Shown here: piece by piece, positions 7,808-17,141 of the stretch
Layout: each line of letters opens with the position of its first letter
Numbering within the stretch: the first letter of the stretch is position 1
DNA from: JAAXHH01 sp965248395
GTDB taxonomy: Bacteria > JAAXHH01
Assembly: GCA_965248395.1 (NCBI GenBank)
Contig: OZ252103.1
Coordinates: forward strand, 1,984,001-2,048,000
Direction: 5' to 3'
Length of the DNA stretch: 64,000 bases
Translations under genes and position numbers: made by a program
Notes under the pieces: generated by a model
Database searches by the model: none
Told to the model about the DNA's origin: nothing
What the model saw: the letters and a program-made list of their open reading frames with translations, nothing else

Positions 7808-9877
7808 ATGGTCGCGAAATCCTGTTTGCGCAGACTGACGCTCCTGGTCGTGATCGGGGTGGTTCTGTGGGCAGGTCTTGGATTTCGAATCGGATTGATT
7901 CAGATTCGTGACGGCGAGGCTTACCGGCAGCGAGCGCGAGACCAGCAGCATCGTGTTGTAACCCTGGAACCCCGCCGGGGTCGAATCGTCGATCGTAACC
8001 GGGAAACCCTGGCGCTTAGCGTCGAGTTCGACTCCTTCGGCATACAAGATCTGGATTGGAATCTATTCGATGCTGCAGACCTCGGTAATTTCGCCGTGCA
8101 GCTCTCCCAGATCACGGGAGAAGATCCACAGCATATCATCGACCGGATATCCGGGACCTCCGACTTCAAGTACCTGGTCCGCTGGGTGAATCCCGAAACC
8201 AGCGAGCGGATAAGGAAACTGTCAGCTTACCCCGTGTTCGAACCCTTTATCCGCATCGAAAAGGAAGCCCGAAGGGTCTATCCCTATCGGACCGCCGCCG
8301 GCCAGGTGCTGGGATTCAGCGTAGATGGCGTCGGCCGGGCTGGATTCGAATTGGAACACAACCAGTTGTTATCCGGTATCGAAGGATACAACGTGGTTCA
8401 GATCGACGCGCAGAGACGGGCCTATTCGTGGCTGGATTCCTATCATAAACCGGCGGAGAACGGCGCGGATGTTATTCTGACGATCGATATCGCGGCCCAG
8501 GTCATTGTCGAAGAGGTGCTGGAGGAGACTGTAGCATGGCACAAGGCGCTGGGCGGCATGGTCATCATGATGGACCCGAGAAATGGCGACATACTGGCCA
8601 TGGCCAGTTCGCCGGACTTCGACCCCAATACGCCCGGTCGTTATCCCTTCGAAGCCCAGAAGATCAGGCCGGTTGTAGACTCCTATGAACCGGGTTCGAC
8701 CTTCAAGATCGTCGCCGCGACCGCGGTCCTTGAGACCGGTGTTTATTCGCTCGAGGACCGGATCGATACCAGTGGAGGCCGGATCGCGCTGGGTTCTCAA
8801 ACGATTTCGGACCACGAGGTATTCGATGAACTGAGCGTGCGGGAGGTTATCGAGCATTCCAGCAACGTGGGTACCGTAAAGATTGCGTTAGAGCTCGGTG
8901 AAAAGGAATTTTACAAATATACCCGAGCGTACGGCTTCGGAATAAAGACAGGCGTGCCGCTTCCCGGCGAGGCCCGCGGCATCCTGCACAAACCAGCGAA
9001 CTGGTCCAAATCGACCCTTCCCACGATGGCTATCGGCTACGGGGTTTCCGTAACCGGTGTACAACTGGCGTCCGCCTACTGCGCCGTGGCCAACGGCGGT
9101 CTTCTTCTCCACCCCAGAATCGTCAAATCCGTAATTAAAAACGACGGATCCGTGCACGATACGCCGAGGACGATCGTTCGCAGGGTAATGTCTGAACGAA
9201 CTGCCGAAACCCTCCTGGGTGTATTCGCCGGGGTGGTCGACCGGGGTACGGGAAGCAAGGCTGCCGTACCGGGATTCAGGGTGGCCGGGAAGACCGGTAC
9301 AGCGTGGAAAACACGGGAGGACGGCAGGGGTTACACCAGGAACTACCGATCGTCGTTCGTCGGGATGTTTCCCGCGGAACAACCGGAAATCGTCGTGCTG
9401 GTCATGATCGACGAACCGAAGGCACGCGGTTTCTACGGAGGATCGGTAGCCGCGCCCGTCTTCCACAAAATCGTCCGCCGCCTGGTCCACTTCCCCGACG
9501 GCCCCGTTGAGTCGGCACCCGAATCCGAAGACGGCCTGCCCCTGCACCTGGCGTCCATCAAGCCGAATGGCGTCTCCAACCGTGAATCGTACGAATCCGG
9601 ATTGAACTATAGTGAATTGATGCGAAAAGACGTGCTTCCGATCAGCGGCGACTGGGAGATCGAACGCCCCTTCGCCGACAACCAGCCGGATCTGTCGCAA
9701 ATCACTTTGCCGTCCGTGGTCGGCATGGGCATACGGGAAGCCGTTAAGACCCTGGCCGAACAGGGTATTGAAGCGACCATCGTCGGAAAGGGTTACGTCC
9801 GACGTCAGATTCCTGCACCGGGCCGCATGGTTTATTCCGGTGATCGATGCCTTATTGAATGCAGCCCCTACTATTAA
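7808..9877 (+). CDS. ftsI: Septal class B penicillin-binding protein FtsI with C-terminal PASTA domain
   Basis: 689 residues. It is the transpeptidase that cross-links septal peptidoglycan in partnership with FtsW. A single N-terminal membrane anchor (about 9-27) leads into the dimerisation region with RRGRIVDRN. The catalytic motifs are STFK (S297 nucleophile, K300), SSN (351-353) and KTGT (495-498). The last 55 residues (about 635-689) form a PASTA domain, as in SpoVD-type proteins and absent from E. coli FtsI. It begins 12 bases after ftsL. The PASTA domain is the only feature that departs from the proteobacterial form. Confidence 0.95.
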   Translation: MVAKSCLRRLTLLVVIGVVLWAGLGFRIGLIQIRDGEAYRQRARDQQHRVVTLEPRRGRIVDRNRETLALSVEFDSFGIQDLDWNLFDAADLGNFAVQLSQITGEDPQHIIDRISGTSDFKYLVRWVNPETSERIRKLSAYPVFEPFIRIEKEARRVYPYRTAAGQVLGFSVDGVGRAGFELEHNQLLSGIEGYNVVQIDAQRRAYSWLDSYHKPAENGADVILTIDIAAQVIVEEVLEETVAWHKALGGMVIMMDPRNGDILAMASSPDFDPNTPGRYPFEAQKIRPVVDSYEPGSTFKIVAATAVLETGVYSLEDRIDTSGGRIALGSQTISDHEVFDELSVREVIEHSSNVGTVKIALELGEKEFYKYTRAYGFGIKTGVPLPGEARGILHKPANWSKSTLPTMAIGYGVSVTGVQLASAYCAVANGGLLLHPRIVKSVIKNDGSVHDTPRTIVRRVMSERTAETLLGVFAGVVDRGTGSKAAVPGFRVAGKTGTAWKTREDGRGYTRNYRSSFVGMFPAEQPEIVVLVMIDEPKARGFYGGSVAAPVFHKIVRRLVHFPDGPVESAPESEDGLPLHLASIKPNGVSNRESYESGLNYSELMRKDVLPISGDWEIERPFADNQPDLSQITLPSVVGMGIREAVKTLAEQGIEATIVGKGYVRRQIPAPGRMVYSGDRCLIECSPYY

Positions 9878-9926
9878 CCGGTTGATCGCTCACCGCATGC
9901 GGACGATGCCATAGAGGGTTAAGGCG

Positions 9927-11399
9927 TTGATACAGCTATCGAAATTGCTGGACGCGCTGCCTCGAAAGACGGTTATCGGACGGTCGGACCAGGAAGTCAG
10001 AACCATTGTACACGATTCGAGGTCCGTAGCGCCCGGCGACGTTTTCGTGGCGCTGCGCGAGCCCTCGGGCCGCGACGGCCACCGCTACATGCGCGACGCC
10101 ATGGACCGCGGCGCCGCTGTTGTGGTACAGGAAAGAGACGAGTCCCTCGAAGGCGCGACCACGGTGATCGTCCCGGACACCTCGCGGGCATTGGGTCAGA
10201 TGGCCGCCGCGTACCATGGAAACCCGGCGGACGACCTGCGACTTATCGGCATAACGGGAACCAACGGGAAAACAACCGTGTCCCTGCTGGTCGAGGCAAT
10301 TCTCAGGGAATGCGGCTGGGCCGTCGGTGGAATCGGCACGCTGGGCAGCCGGTTCATGGGCAAAACACTCGACTGGAAACTGAGTCACACCACGCCTTAT
10401 CCCATGGAACTGCACCGCACCTTCGGGAAGATCAAGGAACGGGGCGGCGCGTTTGCCGTCATGGAAGTATCGTCCCACAGCCTGGTCTGGCAGCGACTGA
10501 CAGATATTCGATTCACCGCGGGTGTCTTTACGAATCTCTCCCGCGAACACCTGGATGACCACAAGACGTTCGACGCCTACCGGGAAGCCAAGATGCTGCT
10601 CTTTTCCGAATACCTCGAGGAGGATGGCAACGCCGTGTTGAACATGGACGATCCGGCCTACGGCCATTTCAAGCATGCCTCGCGCGCGCGAGTTCGGTCA
10701 TTCGGATTGGATAAGAAGGCCGGCGTCCACAGGGTGGGGCCGATGGGATACTTTGCGGATCGGACCACGTTTAAAGCGCAGGTTGATTCCGATCCCCCCT
10801 TCAACGTGTCTTTGCCGTTATTGGGCCGGTTCAACGCCTACAATGCGCTGGCAGCGATTTCAGTGGGACTGGGGTTCGATATCGATTGCGAATTGATGAA
10901 CCGGGCCATGGCCGGAGTGAGGGTGCCGGGCCGTCTCGAGCGCGTCGACGCGGGACAGCCCTTTAATGTGCTCGTTGACTTCGCCCATACGCCCGATGCG
11001 CTGGGCGCCGTGCTTACCGCCTGCCGCGAATGGACCAGCGGAAGCCTGACCGTTGTCTTCGGTTGTGGCGGGGACCGCGACCCCGGCAAGCGACCCTTGA
11101 TGGCCCGGGCGGCGTCCACCCATGCCGACGTGGTCATCGTGACGACCGACAATCCGAGATCGGAACCGCCGGATCGCATCATACGGGACATCGAGCCCGG
11201 TCTACTGCCCAATGTCAGGGCGCACATCGTCCAGGACCGAGGCGAAGCGATCCACAAGGCCCTGAGAGAAGCCGGCGAAGGGGACACCGTACTGATCGCT
11301 GGCCGGGGTGACACGACCTACCAGATCGTGGGCGAAACGAATATCGAGTTCGACGACCGAATTAAGGCCCGTGAATGTCTCGAGGCGCAGTATGGATAA
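9927..11399 (+). CDS. murE: UDP-MurNAc-L-Ala-D-Glu:meso-diaminopimelate ligase MurE
   Basis: 490 residues. It adds the third amino acid to the cytoplasmic peptidoglycan precursor, using ATP. The P-loop is GTNGKTT near residue 111. The specificity loop DNPR at 408-411 is the form that binds meso-diaminopimelate, which points to DAP-type peptidoglycan rather than lysine. It uses a TTG start, with GAGGG about eight bases upstream. The last eight bases overlap murF, implying translational coupling. Confidence 0.95.
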   Translation: MIQLSKLLDALPRKTVIGRSDQEVRTIVHDSRSVAPGDVFVALREPSGRDGHRYMRDAMDRGAAVVVQERDESLEGATTVIVPDTSRALGQMAAAYHGNPADDLRLIGITGTNGKTTVSLLVEAILRECGWAVGGIGTLGSRFMGKTLDWKLSHTTPYPMELHRTFGKIKERGGAFAVMEVSSHSLVWQRLTDIRFTAGVFTNLSREHLDDHKTFDAYREAKMLLFSEYLEEDGNAVLNMDDPAYGHFKHASRARVRSFGLDKKAGVHRVGPMGYFADRTTFKAQVDSDPPFNVSLPLLGRFNAYNALAAISVGLGFDIDCELMNRAMAGVRVPGRLERVDAGQPFNVLVDFAHTPDALGAVLTACREWTSGSLTVVFGCGGDRDPGKRPLMARAASTHADVVIVTTDNPRSEPPDRIIRDIEPGLLPNVRAHIVQDRGEAIHKALREAGEGDTVLIAGRGDTTYQIVGETNIEFDDRIKARECLEAQYG

Positions 11400-12813
11400 T
11401 CGCTATGGGGCGAAGGCTCTCACACTGTTGGAAATAGCTGGTATCATGGGGGGCAGACTGCATGCCCCCAACCCGGAATCGCGGGATGGTCGAATCACGG
11501 GCGTATGTTCGGATACCCGGCGAATCGAAAAGGGTAACCTGTTCGTGGCCATTACTGGAGAACGATTCGACGGCCACGACTTCGTCCCGGAAGCCGTACG
11601 AGAGGGTGCGGTCGCATCCCTAGTGTCGGTCGAATGGCACGATCGACGGCCCCACGGGAAGTCCCCGAACGGCGCGCGGATTGTCGTCCCGGAAGTCCTG
11701 ACCGCGATGCAGGCGTTTGCGCGTTGGCACCGCAGCCAGTTCAACTTGCCGGTGATCGCGGTGACCGGTTCGAGTGGGAAGACCACGACCAAGGACATCA
11801 TCGCCGCGGTGCTTGGATCGCGCTACCGGGTTTTCAAGACGCCGGGAAATCTGAACAGCCAACTGGGCGTGGCCGAAGCGCTTTTTTCGCTGGAGAAAGA
11901 ACACGATGCCGCGGTCCTCGAACTGGGTATGAACCGGATCGGAGAACTGGACCGGCTGGCGCGTTTGGTTCGGCCGTCTGTGGGTGTCATTACGAACGTG
12001 GGGCCCGCACATATCGAGTTCTTCGACTCGATCGAAGGCATTGCCCGGGCCAAGGGCGAGATCCTGGACCATCTCCCGCCGGATGGCACGGCGGTACTGA
12101 ACGCTGACGATCCCCTTGTCATGGCGGAAAGCGGCCGCAGCAAGGCGCAGTTGATCACGTTCGGCCGCAGCAGCGGGGCGGATATCCGGCTGGCGTCCGC
12201 CAGAACCGAACTGTCCGGATCATCGTTCACCCTGTCGGATGGTTCCGGCTTTCGAATCAATCTGATGGGGGAGCACCAGGTCATGAACGCCCTGGCCGCC
12301 ATGGCGGTGGGCCGACTCTTTGGAATATCCGACGAAACCATGGCCAGCGTGCTGGAAGAGGTGACCCCAACCGCCATGCGGATGGAATACAGGCAGATGG
12401 GCGGGGTACACCTGATAAACGATACGTACAATGCCAATCCGTCGTCCATGAAAGCGGCGCTGCGCGCACTGGCGCCGACCTGCGGTCGTAAGTTAGCCGT
12501 CCTGGGGGACATGCTGGAATTAGGCGAAATGGGTATGGAGGCGCACAGGGAAATCGGAAGACAGGCCGCGGGAGTGGCCGACTTGATCATCACGGTGGGA
12601 GAACAGGCCAGGGCCATCGCTGAAGCCGCGGTGGACGAAGGCATGCCAGCCGTTCGCGTCGTGGCCTGTTCATCCAACGACGAGGCGGCTACCGCGGCAC
12701 TGGCGGAAATAAGGGATGGCGACGTGATTCTCGTCAAGGGTTCCCGCGGCATGCGGATGGAAACCATCGTGGCATCCATAGCATCGACATTCCGTGAACC
12801 CGTAGAGGGGTAA
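11392..12813 (+). CDS. murF: UDP-MurNAc-tripeptide:D-alanyl-D-alanine ligase MurF
   Basis: 473 residues. It adds D-Ala-D-Ala to complete the UDP-MurNAc-pentapeptide. The N-terminal domain begins with the typical LTLLEIAGIMGG stretch, the P-loop is GSSGKTTTK (about residues 125-133), and the C-terminal domain contains the conserved NDTYNANP. The frame opens further upstream inside murE, but the ATG at 11392 overlaps the murE stop and gives the normal length. The genes that usually follow (mraY, murD) are absent: ftsW starts four bases after this stop. Confidence 0.95.
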   Translation: MDNRYGAKALTLLEIAGIMGGRLHAPNPESRDGRITGVCSDTRRIEKGNLFVAITGERFDGHDFVPEAVREGAVASLVSVEWHDRRPHGKSPNGARIVVPEVLTAMQAFARWHRSQFNLPVIAVTGSSGKTTTKDIIAAVLGSRYRVFKTPGNLNSQLGVAEALFSLEKEHDAAVLELGMNRIGELDRLARLVRPSVGVITNVGPAHIEFFDSIEGIARAKGEILDHLPPDGTAVLNADDPLVMAESGRSKAQLITFGRSSGADIRLASARTELSGSSFTLSDGSGFRINLMGEHQVMNALAAMAVGRLFGISDETMASVLEEVTPTAMRMEYRQMGGVHLINDTYNANPSSMKAALRALAPTCGRKLAVLGDMLELGEMGMEAHREIGRQAAGVADLIITVGEQARAIAEAAVDEGMPAVRVVACSSNDEAATAALAEIRDGDVILVKGSRGMRMETIVASIASTFREPVEG

Positions 12814-12817
12814 ACCC

Positions 12818-13960
12818 GTGCTGCACCAGCGTATAGATCTTCCACTACTGGTTTCGTCCCTGCTTCTTCTTGGCGTGGGATCGGTCATGGTATACAGCGC
12901 GAGTTCCGCCGTCGCCGAAGAGATGTTCTCCGGAGACAGCGGATTCTTTGTCAAACGCTACCTGGTGAGGTTGATCCTCGGAATCGTCATCCTGGTACTG
13001 TTCGCCAGCCTGGATTACCAGAAACAGAAGAAGTGGTCCCCGCTGTGGATGGCCATAGGCCTGGTGTTTCTGATCCTCGTGTTCGTTCCCGGCCTCGGGC
13101 TGACCATCAGGGGAGCGACGCGTACGCTGAACCTGTTCTCAATGACCATACAGCCTGCCGAAGGGATCAAGATCGCGCTGGTAGTTTACCTGGCTTACTG
13201 GCTGGATAAGAACCAGAACGTATTGGACCGGTTTTTTATCGGCTTACTGCCCGGTCTGGCCGTGGTGGGAGCAACCTGCCTTTTGATTGTGCTGCAACCG
13301 GACTACGGTACCGCGATTGTCCTGGCCGTCACCTCGTTCGCGATGCTGTATGTCGGCCGGGCCCGGCTGCTGCACCTCGCGTGCGCCGGCGCGGTCATGC
13401 TTCCGGTCCTCTTTCTCAAGCTTTACGCGTCCACGCACGGCCGGCAACGTCTCTTGGCCTATTTCGATCGGATTTTCGGCAGTTCGGTTGAACAGACCAT
13501 AAACCTGCAAGGAGCGGATTACCAGTTGCAGCAAGCGCTGATCGGCCTGGGTACGGGGGGCATTTTCGGGATCGGTCTGGGGCAGAGCAGGCAGAAGTTC
13601 CTGTTCCTTCCCGATCCCCACACGGATTTCGTATTCGCGGTGATCGGAGAAGAACTCGGGTTTCTGGGATCGTTGGCGGTGCTGAGTCTTTTTGTCGTTT
13701 TCGCTTGGAGGGGGATACGCATCGCCCGCATGGCGCCCGACGCCTTCGGTTTTTTCCTGGCATCGGGACTGACCATCCTCATCTCGCTGCACGTTGTCGT
13801 AAACATCGGCGTGGTGACGGGCCTGCTGCCCACTACCGGCCTGCCGCTTCCTTTTCTGAGTTACGGCGGTTCATGGCTGCTGTTCTGCATGATGAGCATC
13901 GGGATCCTGCTGAATATATCGAGGATGACTTACCGAAGACAGAGACTTCAGTATGACTGA
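12818..13960 (+). CDS. ftsW: SEDS peptidoglycan glycosyltransferase FtsW
   Basis: 380 residues with about ten membrane segments. SEDS proteins polymerise lipid II and work with a class B PBP, here FtsI, at the septum. Family marks include the early VYSASS motif, the PDYGTA loop, the GxGxxFGIGLGQS region and PLPFLSYGGS near the C-terminus. A GTG start is supported by GAGGGG seven bases upstream. RodA (27604) is the second SEDS protein of the window. The assignment as FtsW rests on its position in the division cluster. murG would normally follow, but murC overlaps directly. Confidence 0.93.
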   Translation: MLHQRIDLPLLVSSLLLLGVGSVMVYSASSAVAEEMFSGDSGFFVKRYLVRLILGIVILVLFASLDYQKQKKWSPLWMAIGLVFLILVFVPGLGLTIRGATRTLNLFSMTIQPAEGIKIALVVYLAYWLDKNQNVLDRFFIGLLPGLAVVGATCLLIVLQPDYGTAIVLAVTSFAMLYVGRARLLHLACAGAVMLPVLFLKLYASTHGRQRLLAYFDRIFGSSVEQTINLQGADYQLQQALIGLGTGGIFGIGLGQSRQKFLFLPDPHTDFVFAVIGEELGFLGSLAVLSLFVVFAWRGIRIARMAPDAFGFFLASGLTILISLHVVVNIGVVTGLLPTTGLPLPFLSYGGSWLLFCMMSIGILLNISRMTYRRQRLQYD

Positions 13961-15353
13961 ACGGCATGAACCTTTGAATGGATGCCGACACGTGCATTTC
14001 ATCGGCATAGGCGGGATCGGCATGAGCGGAATGGGTGAACTGATGCTGGAATATGGATACGAAGTCAGCGGATCGGATCTTCGGCGAACGTCGTTGACGG
14101 AACGCCTTTCCGGTCTCGGAGCGACCATCTACGACGAGCACAGTCCGGTCAACGTGGCGGGTGCCGACCTCATCGTCTACTCATCCGCGATACCGGCGGA
14201 CAATCCCGAACTCGCCGCGGCGCGCCGGCAGGGCCTTCTGACCGTTACCCGCGCGGATCTCCTCGGTACGCTGTCGCGCGGTTCACAAGGCATCGCCGTG
14301 GCGGGTACCCACGGAAAGACGTCCACGTCGGCCATGATCGTCAAAGTACTGGCCGACGTCGGTCTGGATCCGACCGCCGCCATCGGCGGGATCATGACGG
14401 AGACCGGTTCGAACGTGCGGTGCGGTAACGGACGGTGGATGGTCGTGGAAGCCGACGAGTACGATCGTTCCTTCCATGCCCTGGTCCCGATGACCGCCGT
14501 GATTACTTCCATAGACGCGGATCATCTGGAATACTACGGATCGCAGGATGCCATCGATGAGGCCTTCGTCTCCTTCGCCCATCTCGTGCCCGTGGACAGG
14601 CCCGTGATCGTGTGCGCGGACGACCCGGGCGTGCGCAGAATCAGCCCCGCGATGCGCCGTCGGCTTATCACCTATGGACAGACGCAGGACGCCTGTATCC
14701 GGGCCGGCGGCGTGGTTTCGGAAGGGTGGAGCATCTCCGCCGACGTGTACGTGAGGGACGTACCGGCAGGCAGGCTGGCACTGCGTCAACCGGGCGAATG
14801 CAATCTGCTCAACGCCCTGGCGGCCGTCGGCGTGGCCGATCATCTCGACATCCCGGTTGAGCGTACCCTGGCTGCCCTGGCGGAATACCGGGGTTTAAAA
14901 AGAAGATTCGAAGTGCTGGGCGAGATTGAAGGCATCAGGGTGGTTGATGACTATGCCCACCACCCGGTGGAAATCGAGGCGGCTTTGCTCGCCCTGTCGA
15001 ACGCGGGATCCAGGCGGATATTCGTGGTATTCCAACCGCATCTTTACAGCCGAACGCGAAACATGGCCAGGGATTTCGGCCGTGTACTCGGTCGATCCTC
15101 CGCCTTTCGGACGGTCGTTACCGATGTATACCCCTCCCGGGAGAAACCACCCGGAGGCGTGTCGGGTGACCTGATCGTGCAGGCCTCGAGAGCATTCGGC
15201 GGGAATATCGAATACATACCGGACAAATGCCAGGTCGCGGCCGCCATAGTAGACGACCTGCAGGACGGAGACATGGTCCTGACGCTCGGCGCGGGGGACA
15301 TCGACACGGTCGGACGGCAGATGCTCCGTATGCTGCGGGAACCCGGAGTCTAG
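13953..15353 (+). CDS. murC: UDP-N-acetylmuramate:L-alanine ligase MurC
   Basis: 466 residues. It attaches the first amino acid (L-Ala) to UDP-MurNAc. The UDP-binding loop HFIGIGGIGMSG is at the N-terminus, the P-loop GTHGKTST near residue 115, and the family segments VVDDYAHHP and FQPHLYSR follow in the C-terminal half. It overlaps the end of ftsW by eight bases and is followed four bases later by murB, so translation is probably coupled. Confidence 0.96.
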   Translation: MTERHEPLNGCRHVHFIGIGGIGMSGMGELMLEYGYEVSGSDLRRTSLTERLSGLGATIYDEHSPVNVAGADLIVYSSAIPADNPELAAARRQGLLTVTRADLLGTLSRGSQGIAVAGTHGKTSTSAMIVKVLADVGLDPTAAIGGIMTETGSNVRCGNGRWMVVEADEYDRSFHALVPMTAVITSIDADHLEYYGSQDAIDEAFVSFAHLVPVDRPVIVCADDPGVRRISPAMRRRLITYGQTQDACIRAGGVVSEGWSISADVYVRDVPAGRLALRQPGECNLLNALAAVGVADHLDIPVERTLAALAEYRGLKRRFEVLGEIEGIRVVDDYAHHPVEIEAALLALSNAGSRRIFVVFQPHLYSRTRNMARDFGRVLGRSSAFRTVVTDVYPSREKPPGGVSGDLIVQASRAFGGNIEYIPDKCQVAAAIVDDLQDGDMVLTLGAGDIDTVGRQMLRMLREPGV

Positions 15354-15357
15354 TCCC

Positions 15358-16284
15358 ATGGATATCTTCGAAATACTCAGCGGGACTGTACCCTTCGGCC
15401 GGCTTCGGCGCGACGAAGGCCTCGACCGGCATTCAACTTACCGGGTCGGTGGTCCGGCCGACGTACTGTGCCTGCCGGAAACACGGCGGGAACTGCTCGA
15501 AATAGTCACCGCGGCAACGATACACGAGGTGCCCTGGATGGTGCTGGGAAACGGGAGCAACATCCTTTTTACAGATGACGGATTCCGCGGACTGGTGATT
15601 AAAATCCGCGGTTCGACCCCGGTGGAGGGAACGCTGTGGCATCTTAAACAGGAAGGCGAATTCATCCATGCAGGCGCCGGGATAACCCTTCCCCGCCTCG
15701 CCTGGTCGTCGGCGGCAACCGGTCTGAGCGGACTTGAGTTCTGCACGGGGATACCGGGTGTGGTGGGTGGGTCCATCCGCGGTAACGCCGGCGCCCACGG
15801 AAGTGATCTGGGCAGTGCGCTGGAGTCTATAGAATTGCTGCAGCCTCCCGGTAACATCGTGACGATCCCAGCGTCGGAGGCGGGGTTTTCATACCGGAAG
15901 AGCGGCATCGATCCGTCCAGCATCGTGACGGGGGCCAAGTTCAGACTGACACCGGATGAATCGGAAAACGTATATGAACGCGTACGGGCGTTTACAGAAT
16001 ACCGAAAGCGGACGCAGCCTTCTTCGGACCAGAGCTCCGGATGCATGTTCAAGAATCCTCCGGGCGACAAGGCCGGTCGATTGATCGACGCGGCCGACTG
16101 CAAAGGACTTCAGTTCGGTGGAGCGAGGGTGTCCAACGTCCATGCAAATTTCGTCATCAACCAGGGCGGCGCGACGGCATCGGATGCGCTGCGACTGATT
16201 GACACGGTTCGTGAACGAGTACTCGAGCGTACCGGTGTAACCCTTGAACTCGAAGTGCGCGTGATGAAATCAGGTGTAATATGA
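15358..16284 (+). CDS. murB: UDP-N-acetylenolpyruvoylglucosamine reductase MurB
   Basis: 308 residues. It is an FAD enzyme that reduces UDP-GlcNAc-enolpyruvate to UDP-MurNAc with NADPH. The FAD-binding segment GNGSNIL and the GxxRGNAGAHG loop are present. The proton donor position that is Ser in E. coli MurB (GSFFKNP) is Cys here (C229 in GCMFKNP), a replacement also found in other MurB proteins. The C-terminal glutamate motif LELEVR is kept. The gene lies between murC and ftsQ, sharing ATGA with ftsQ. Confidence 0.95.
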   Translation: MDIFEILSGTVPFGRLRRDEGLDRHSTYRVGGPADVLCLPETRRELLEIVTAATIHEVPWMVLGNGSNILFTDDGFRGLVIKIRGSTPVEGTLWHLKQEGEFIHAGAGITLPRLAWSSAATGLSGLEFCTGIPGVVGGSIRGNAGAHGSDLGSALESIELLQPPGNIVTIPASEAGFSYRKSGIDPSSIVTGAKFRLTPDESENVYERVRAFTEYRKRTQPSSDQSSGCMFKNPPGDKAGRLIDAADCKGLQFGGARVSNVHANFVINQGGATASDALRLIDTVRERVLERTGVTLELEVRVMKSGVI

Positions 16285-17123
16285 AACGGAACGGGAAGCG
16301 GCCCATTTACAGGTTGTTGCTCGGCCTGGCAACTGTCGTGCTCACCGCCGGCACGACGACGGGATTGGTCCTGGGCGGCCAGGCATTGTCCAAGTGGGCG
16401 AGAACCTCGCCGGTGTTCGCCCTGGATTCGATAGTCGTTTCGGGAAACACGACCGTCGACAAGGACGAAATCATTACGGTTTCCGGGCTGGAGAGAGGAC
16501 GGAACATATGGTTGGCCAATCTCGCTGAAACCGAACGGAGACTGTTGCTGGATCGTCGATTCAACCGCGTCGTGCTGAATCGACGGTTACCCAATACCGT
16601 GGTCGTTCGGGTGAGAGAACACCGGCCCATCGCCTTCGTACAGCTGGATCGCCTCTACGGGGTCTCCGAGCGCGCCGAGCTTATCCCGCTGCCGCCGGGA
16701 AAGGGGCTGCCGGATCTCCCCGTGATCACGGTCGGCGCTTCGGGCATCCAGCCGGCACTGAATGCCGTGACCGTGCAGGACCCGACTTTCGAATCGCTGA
16801 GGGACGCCATGCTGGTCAGTCCGGAGATGGGCCGCGCGCTCTACCTGATGCGGGCACTGAAAGCATTGTCTCCGGGGCTGTATGACGAATTGTCGGAGGT
16901 TCACGTTTCCCAGCAGGAAGACCCCATCGCCTACATGGTCGACGGTGGATTGGCCATTCGATTCGGAACGGGTCACTATCCCCGGAAGATAGAGATGTTG
17001 AAACGAACGGTGGAACGGTTGGAAGCCGACGACATCAAGACGCGGATGATCGATCTGCGGTTCAAGGACCAGGTGATTGTCCGCCCGATCGTGTACAGTC
17101 GGTTCAGGGATAGAAGCTCGTAG
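16281..17123 (+). CDS. ftsQ: Cell division protein FtsQ/DivIB
   Basis: 280 residues. A basic cytoplasmic tail is followed by a membrane segment (about 11-33) and a POTRA domain (about 45-115, with FALDSIVVSGN and RLPNTVVVRVREH). The beta domain comes after it and contains the conserved AIRFG and DLRFKDQVIV stretches. FtsQ links FtsL/FtsB to the divisome. Its ATG overlaps the murB stop by four bases and ftsA starts 18 bases after its end, the standard murB-ftsQ-ftsA order. Confidence 0.93.
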   Translation: MKRNGKRPIYRLLLGLATVVLTAGTTTGLVLGGQALSKWARTSPVFALDSIVVSGNTTVDKDEIITVSGLERGRNIWLANLAETERRLLLDRRFNRVVLNRRLPNTVVVRVREHRPIAFVQLDRLYGVSERAELIPLPPGKGLPDLPVITVGASGIQPALNAVTVQDPTFESLRDAMLVSPEMGRALYLMRALKALSPGLYDELSEVHVSQQEDPIAYMVDGGLAIRFGTGHYPRKIEMLKRTVERLEADDIKTRMIDLRFKDQVIVRPIVYSRFRDRSS

Positions 17124-17141
17124 CGATAACAGGAGATGCTC

